The position numbers and the translations under genes are program-made. A DNA stretch of 64,000 nucleotides from Cronobacter sakazakii. Lineage in GTDB: Bacteria; Pseudomonadota; Gammaproteobacteria; Enterobacterales; Enterobacteriaceae. Positions 59,853-64,000 of the stretch are shown here, piece after piece; position 1 is the stretch's first letter, and every line of letters starts with the position of its first letter. The notes under the pieces were generated by a model. It was not told where the DNA came from. It searched no databases and saw only the letters and a list, made by a program, of their open reading frames with translations. Where the stretch lies: positions 3,224,001 through 3,288,000 of the forward strand of contig NZ_CP011047.1 in assembly GCF_000982825.1 (NCBI RefSeq). Reading direction: 5' to 3'.

Positions 59853-61265
59853 GTGGCAAAAATTTTATTGCGCAGTGGCGACCTTGACGACTTCCAGTCG
59901 GTAGGCGAAAACGGTCAGGCGGTTTTCGAGTCGGCACTGCAAATCCGTGAAACGCTTCGCCTGCGCAAACAGCCGCTGGTGGAGTTGCTTGCTATCCCTC
60001 AGCTTAATGAAGAAGGTGACCGCGTGGACTGGTATTCGCCGGTCAGCGGCAAAGTCATGGGCTGGGCGTCCGCCAGCCGCGAGGAGCGCGAGCGCGCCCT
60101 GCGCTTTCTGGAAAGCGCGCTCTCCAGCGCCCGCGCGCTGAGCAAGCGCTGCCTGGAATCGGAAAAGACCGCCCAGCAACTTTTTGGCGCGCTGCTCGCC
60201 AAAGCCGTGCAGTTCCCCGGCGCGAATTTCCTCTATCTGGTGGACGGCAAACCGGTTATCACCTTCTGGGGCTTCGTGAATTTGAACCAGGGCGCGCGCG
60301 ATGACGTGCTGGAATGTCTGCGTGAAGCCGAGCCCATTGAGCCGGAAATCATCATGACGCCGCAGGAAGAGCCGGAGCCGGAACCCACGCCGTTGATGAT
60401 GACCGAGCCGGACGCGCCGCTGCTGGCAACGCCGCCTGTCACGCCTGCGCCCGTAGCGCCAGCGCCTGCCGCCCCCGTACACGCGTCTGCCGCCGCGCTG
60501 GCGGCCTATGCCGCGGAAGCCGAGGCGACCGCACCCCCTGAAGAGACCGCGCCAGCCCCGGTAAAAGCGCCAACGCCAGCCCGCCGCTCGCGCGTACCGC
60601 TCTGGACATGGCCGCTTGCCGCCGCCGTCGTGATGGGGGCCGTGGCCGCATCTGTGACCTGGTATCTGTTGCAGCAGAAAGAAACCGCCGCGCCAACCGT
60701 TTCGGTCGCGCAGATCAAAGCGCAGGAAATCGCGCCCGCGCCGGTGAAATCGGTCGACGCGCCTGCTGCTCCTGTCGTCCCGGTGGCACCGACAACCTCT
60801 CTGCCGCTGGCTGAAGCGAAAGTCACTCCGCCTGCGCCGGTTGTGGAAGAGAAGCCTGTCGCTGCCCCCGCACCGGTTGATAAAAACGCACTGGTCATGG
60901 ACGCCAACCAGGTAAAAGCCGGGACCACTCGCTTCCTGAACGGCACCTGGCGGCTCAGCATCGGCAGCCCGGACCCGATCACCGGTAAAGCCACCTCGAT
61001 GCGTGTTGAGATGAAAAACAACAAAGGCACCGCCCGCGTGACGCTTGGCGATAACGTCGTCTGCAAAGCCGAGCTGTTCTCGGGCCTGCACCAGACTGGC
61101 GAGCTGATGATCAAGACGCGCGGTAAAGCCCGCTGCAGCGACGGCTCCCGCTACCCGATGCCGGAAATCGCCTGTAAAGCTGGCCCGAACGATGTTGCCG
61201 AATGTACCGGTCGCTATGATGAAAAGACCGTGCTGCCCCTGACCATGAAGAAAGTGAGCGCCTGA
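59853..61265 (+). CDS. srfA: SrfA-family protein
   Basis: 470 residues from GTG 59853 (AGAGAG upstream). Order: N-terminal cytosolic domain (1-165), Pro/Ala/Glu-rich linker (166-245), single membrane helix (249-273), second Pro/Ala-rich linker (about 280-345) and a C-terminal periplasmic domain (about 346-470) with paired Cys residues. First gene of the enterobacterial srfABC cluster, named after an SsrB-regulated Salmonella locus. Biochemical role is unknown; the layout resembles a membrane-spanning coupling protein. Confidence 0.85.
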   Translation: MAKILLRSGDLDDFQSVGENGQAVFESALQIRETLRLRKQPLVELLAIPQLNEEGDRVDWYSPVSGKVMGWASASREERERALRFLESALSSARALSKRCLESEKTAQQLFGALLAKAVQFPGANFLYLVDGKPVITFWGFVNLNQGARDDVLECLREAEPIEPEIIMTPQEEPEPEPTPLMMTEPDAPLLATPPVTPAPVAPAPAAPVHASAAALAAYAAEAEATAPPEETAPAPVKAPTPARRSRVPLWTWPLAAAVVMGAVAASVTWYLLQQKETAAPTVSVAQIKAQEIAPAPVKSVDAPAAPVVPVAPTTSLPLAEAKVTPPAPVVEEKPVAAPAPVDKNALVMDANQVKAGTTRFLNGTWRLSIGSPDPITGKATSMRVEMKNNKGTARVTLGDNVVCKAELFSGLHQTGELMIKTRGKARCSDGSRYPMPEIACKAGPNDVAECTGRYDEKTVLPLTMKKVSA

Positions 61266-61268
61266 TTT

Positions 61269-64000
61269 ATGCTGGCAAACCTGTGTGATTACAAACAGAG
61301 CGTCACCCTGATTGAAAACAGCGGGGTGCAATTTCTTGATTTTGGCCTGACGCCCGTTGAAGCGCCTCACGACGGGCGCTTTGTGCGCAAAACGGCCAAC
61401 GGGCCGCTGCTGCGCCTCGATTACGATATCACCTCCGGCAAATTCACCCTGCCCGCCCGCCACGGCGGCCAGCCTGAAGTGGTGAAACCGGAAAGCAGCG
61501 TCGCGCTGAGCCAGTCGCTCGCCATTCTGGATGGCGTCTGGCTGCCGCTGCCGGTGCTGCGTTTTAACCCACCGCGTACCTTTGTGCAGGGCCCGGACAA
61601 CTGGGCGCGCGTGCAGATCCGCAAACTCAGCGAGCCGGACGGCGCGGGCAACACCCACCGCGTGACGCTGGCGTTCGACACGCAAATTCAGGCCGATGAA
61701 GGCGCGACCTCCCAGCTCGCGCCCGTCGAGAATGACGTGCGCAACGGCACGCGTTTCGCACTTGCCTGGCGCGACGACGAAGTGGCTGATTTCCTTGACC
61801 AGACCTGGGTTGACGGCTGGCTGCGTGAAGCCTTCACCCAGTTTGTCGGCGCGAATGAGGGCCGCAGCGAGCAGGAGATCCAGCGCGCGCTGAAAGTGTT
61901 TGAATATCAGGCTCACTGGCTCAACCTGATGTCGCTCCTCGGCAACCAGCTCAATGTACCTGAGCTGAAAATCGTGACCGGCACGCTGAGCTCGCAGCCG
62001 GTGGCGGTGGATCTCATCCTGGATGTCGGCAACACCCACACCTGCGGCGTGATTATTGAAGATCACGGTGAAGCGAATGACGGCCTGCGCCAGACGATGG
62101 AGTTGCAGGTACGATCGCTTAGCGAGCCGCAGTTTATGAATGCGCTGATGTTCACCAGCCGTCTGGCCTTCGCCGAGGCGCGCTTTGGCAAACAGCATTT
62201 TTCGGTGGAGAGCGGGCGCGACGAGGCGTTTGTCTGGCCTTCTATCGTGCGTGTCGGTGACGAAGCGCGCAAACTCGCGATGCAGCGTCTTGGCACCGAG
62301 GGCAACAGCGGTATTTCCAGCCCACGCCGCTATCTGTGGGATGAAACCCCGGCGGCCCAGGAGTGGCGCTTTAACCTGATGACCCCGAAAACCCAGCGCG
62401 AGCCGCTGGCGACCGCGGGCCCGCTGATGAACCTGATGAATGACGACGGCGAGCCGCTCTGGCAGCTGCCGCCGGAAGAGCGCCTGCCGGTTTTTTCGCC
62501 GCAATACAGCCGCAGCTCTCTGATGACGCACATGTTGTGCGAGCTGCTCGCCCAGGCGGTCTGCCAGATTAACAGCGTTGCCAGCCGTCTGCGCATGGGC
62601 AACGCCAGTTCGCCGCGCCAGTTGCGCCAGCTTATTCTGACGCTCCCGTCGGCGATGCCGAAACAGGAGCGCGAGATTTTTCGCCGCCGCATGCAGGAGG
62701 CTATCGCGCTGGTCTGGAAAGCGCTGGGCTGGCACCCGCACGATGACGATTTCAGCGCCGAAAAAGGCCAGCGCAAGAGCCGCGTGCCGGTGCCAGAGAT
62801 CCAGATGGAGTGGGATGAAGCGAGCTGCGGCCAGCTGGTGTGGCTTTATAACGAAGCGATGGTGCATTTCGCCGGGCAGACCGAGCGATTTTTCGCAAGC
62901 CTCGCCCGCCCGGACCGCGAAACGCCGCCAGGCGCGACACCGGGCCGTCAGCTGCGCGTCGCCTCGATTGATATCGGCGGCGGCACGACGGATATGGCGA
63001 TCGCCGAATATCAGCTTGATGACGGCGTTGGCAGCAATGTGAAAATCAGCCCCACGCTGCTGTTCCGCGAAGGCTTTAAAGTGGCGGGCGATGACATTCT
63101 GCTGGATGTCATTCAGCGCTGCGTACTGCCTGCGCTTCAGGAACATCTGCAAAAAGCGGGCGTGGCTGACGCTGCGACGCTGATGTCCACGTTGTTCGGC
63201 GATTCCGGGCGTATGGACACCCAGGCGATTCTGCGCCAGCAGACTGCGCTGCAGCTCTTTATGCCACTCGGCCACGCCATTCTCTCGGCGTGGGAAAATA
63301 GCGACCCGACTGACTCCCAAAGCGGCCTTTACACCACGTTCGGTGAAATGCTGAAACAGCCGCCGACCCGCAACGTGCATAACTATCTCCACCAGGCGAT
63401 TGAACATGCGCTGCCCGCCGGCAGCCCGGCGTTTAACGTGCTGGACGTACCGCTGCAGGTGAGCTTCAGCGAGCTTGAAGAAGCGCTGCATAGCGGGAAG
63501 TTCAGCATCTGCGCGCCCATTCAGGCGCTGTGCGAAGCTATCTCTTACTACTGCTGTGACGTGCTGCTTATCACTGGTCGTCCGGGCTGCCTGCCGGGCC
63601 TGCAGTCGCTGATCCGTCTGCTGCAGCCGGTGCCGGTCAGCCGTATGGTCTGGCTCGATAACTATGAAGTGCATGAATGGTATCCTTTCAGTCAGCACCG
63701 CCGCGTGGGCAATCCAAAATCCACCGCCGCCGTTGGCGCGATGCTCTGCAGCCTGGCGCTGGATCTGCGCCTGCCGCGCTTTAACTTTAAAGCGGCGGAT
63801 ATTGGCGCGTATTCCACCGTGCGTTACCTGGGCGTGCTGGATAATGTCGTCAACACGCTGCGCGACGAAAACGTCTGGTATCGCGATATCGATCTTGACG
63901 CGCCGGGTGCGAAGCTCGACGCCCGCTTACACTTCCCGCTGCGCGGCAATGTGACGCTCGGCTTCCGCCAGCTCGATAACGCCCGCTGGCCCGCCACGCC
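61269..64000 (+). CDS. srfB: SrfB-family protein, actin/Hsp70-like ATPase fold (3' end outside window)
   Basis: 910 codons are present and the frame runs off the right edge. Start ATG 61269 is three bases after the srfA stop. Two ASKHA-type nucleotide motifs are visible: LDVGNTHTCG at 251-260 (phosphate 1) and DIGGGTTDMA at 568-577 (phosphate 2), with a large insertion between. This indicates an ATPase of the actin/Hsp70/StbA group. Family name SrfB from Salmonella. Together with SrfA and the expected srfC downstream it probably forms a complex whose function is not settled. Confidence 0.88.
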   Translation, partial: MLANLCDYKQSVTLIENSGVQFLDFGLTPVEAPHDGRFVRKTANGPLLRLDYDITSGKFTLPARHGGQPEVVKPESSVALSQSLAILDGVWLPLPVLRFNPPRTFVQGPDNWARVQIRKLSEPDGAGNTHRVTLAFDTQIQADEGATSQLAPVENDVRNGTRFALAWRDDEVADFLDQTWVDGWLREAFTQFVGANEGRSEQEIQRALKVFEYQAHWLNLMSLLGNQLNVPELKIVTGTLSSQPVAVDLILDVGNTHTCGVIIEDHGEANDGLRQTMELQVRSLSEPQFMNALMFTSRLAFAEARFGKQHFSVESGRDEAFVWPSIVRVGDEARKLAMQRLGTEGNSGISSPRRYLWDETPAAQEWRFNLMTPKTQREPLATAGPLMNLMNDDGEPLWQLPPEERLPVFSPQYSRSSLMTHMLCELLAQAVCQINSVASRLRMGNASSPRQLRQLILTLPSAMPKQEREIFRRRMQEAIALVWKALGWHPHDDDFSAEKGQRKSRVPVPEIQMEWDEASCGQLVWLYNEAMVHFAGQTERFFASLARPDRETPPGATPGRQLRVASIDIGGGTTDMAIAEYQLDDGVGSNVKISPTLLFREGFKVAGDDILLDVIQRCVLPALQEHLQKAGVADAATLMSTLFGDSGRMDTQAILRQQTALQLFMPLGHAILSAWENSDPTDSQSGLYTTFGEMLKQPPTRNVHNYLHQAIEHALPAGSPAFNVLDVPLQVSFSELEEALHSGKFSICAPIQALCEAISYYCCDVLLITGRPGCLPGLQSLIRLLQPVPVSRMVWLDNYEVHEWYPFSQHRRVGNPKSTAAVGAMLCSLALDLRLPRFNFKAADIGAYSTVRYLGVLDNVVNTLRDENVWYRDIDLDAPGAKLDARLHFPLRGNVTLGFRQLDNARWPAT

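Noticed and set aside
59865..63698. A 1277-residue open frame on the minus strand opposite srfA and srfB
   Set aside because: It is His/Arg-rich low-complexity-like sequence mirroring GC-rich codons of srfAB, with no recognised domain or ribosome site; srfA and srfB have clear family features.

Overview
The window is chromosomal DNA of an enterobacterium, most likely Cronobacter or a close relative. The evidence is gene content: a class C beta-lactamase of the chromosomal CSA/AmpC kind without ampR, an E. coli-like block (ansP, yncE, pqqU/yncD, curA, sutR, mnaT, ydcZ, ydcY), and srfAB at the right end. The genus is an inference; the family is secure.

The best-supported structural reading is that this is the centre of the replication terminus (Ter macrodomain). 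A dif site (28 bp, two differences from the E. coli site, both in the XerC arm) lies at 7712-7739. A Tus-binding Ter site lies at 20018-20035, with its blocking face towards dif. Four MatP sites (matS, GTGACRNYGTCAC) lie at 4000, 27679, 34980 and 48231. Two KOPS octamers (6824, 22944) point towards dif from either side.

Layout. 1-4000: a five-gene operon joining an OpgC acyltransferase and an outer-membrane barrel protein to a partner-switching signalling cassette (receiver-PP2C phosphatase, STAS protein, HATPase kinase). 4000-7600: a cupin regulator, a B3/B4-domain editing-type protein, and decayed genes (frameshifted grpB; an MFS/LysR pair fused by a deletion). 7600-9500: dif, a large hairpin, a family of short palindromic repeats, and a hydrolase/MerR pair. 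9700-20000: NlpC-type lipoprotein, PQQ-type sugar dehydrogenase, HDOD signalling protein, uvsE, AraC/SDR pair, a two-gene unknown and a flavin reductase. 20000-29700: Ter, a GATC/DnaA-box cluster resembling oriC, redox and detoxification enzymes, nhoA, yciE-katN, nfsB and ampC. 30000-40000: ansP, DUF1176, a taurine-type ABC operon with dioxygenase, and Fur-controlled yncE/pqqU. 40000-54000: higBA, a GH13 enzyme, an SDR, a chemoreceptor, and a GntR-controlled peptide ABC cassette with an M20 peptidase and an ornithine-cyclodeaminase homologue. 54000-59500: curA, sutR, mnaT-ydcZ, a dehydrogenase, ydcY and an orphan DppA-like protein. 59800-64000: srfA and the start of srfB.

Compared with E. coli gene order, two transport operons interrupt the ansP-to-ydcY block, and each carries a matS site inside a coding region. 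Gene decay (four broken loci) and palindromic repeats are concentrated within about 17 kb of dif. PqqU (PQQ importer) and the PQQ-type dehydrogenase may work together, since no PQQ synthesis genes are seen here.
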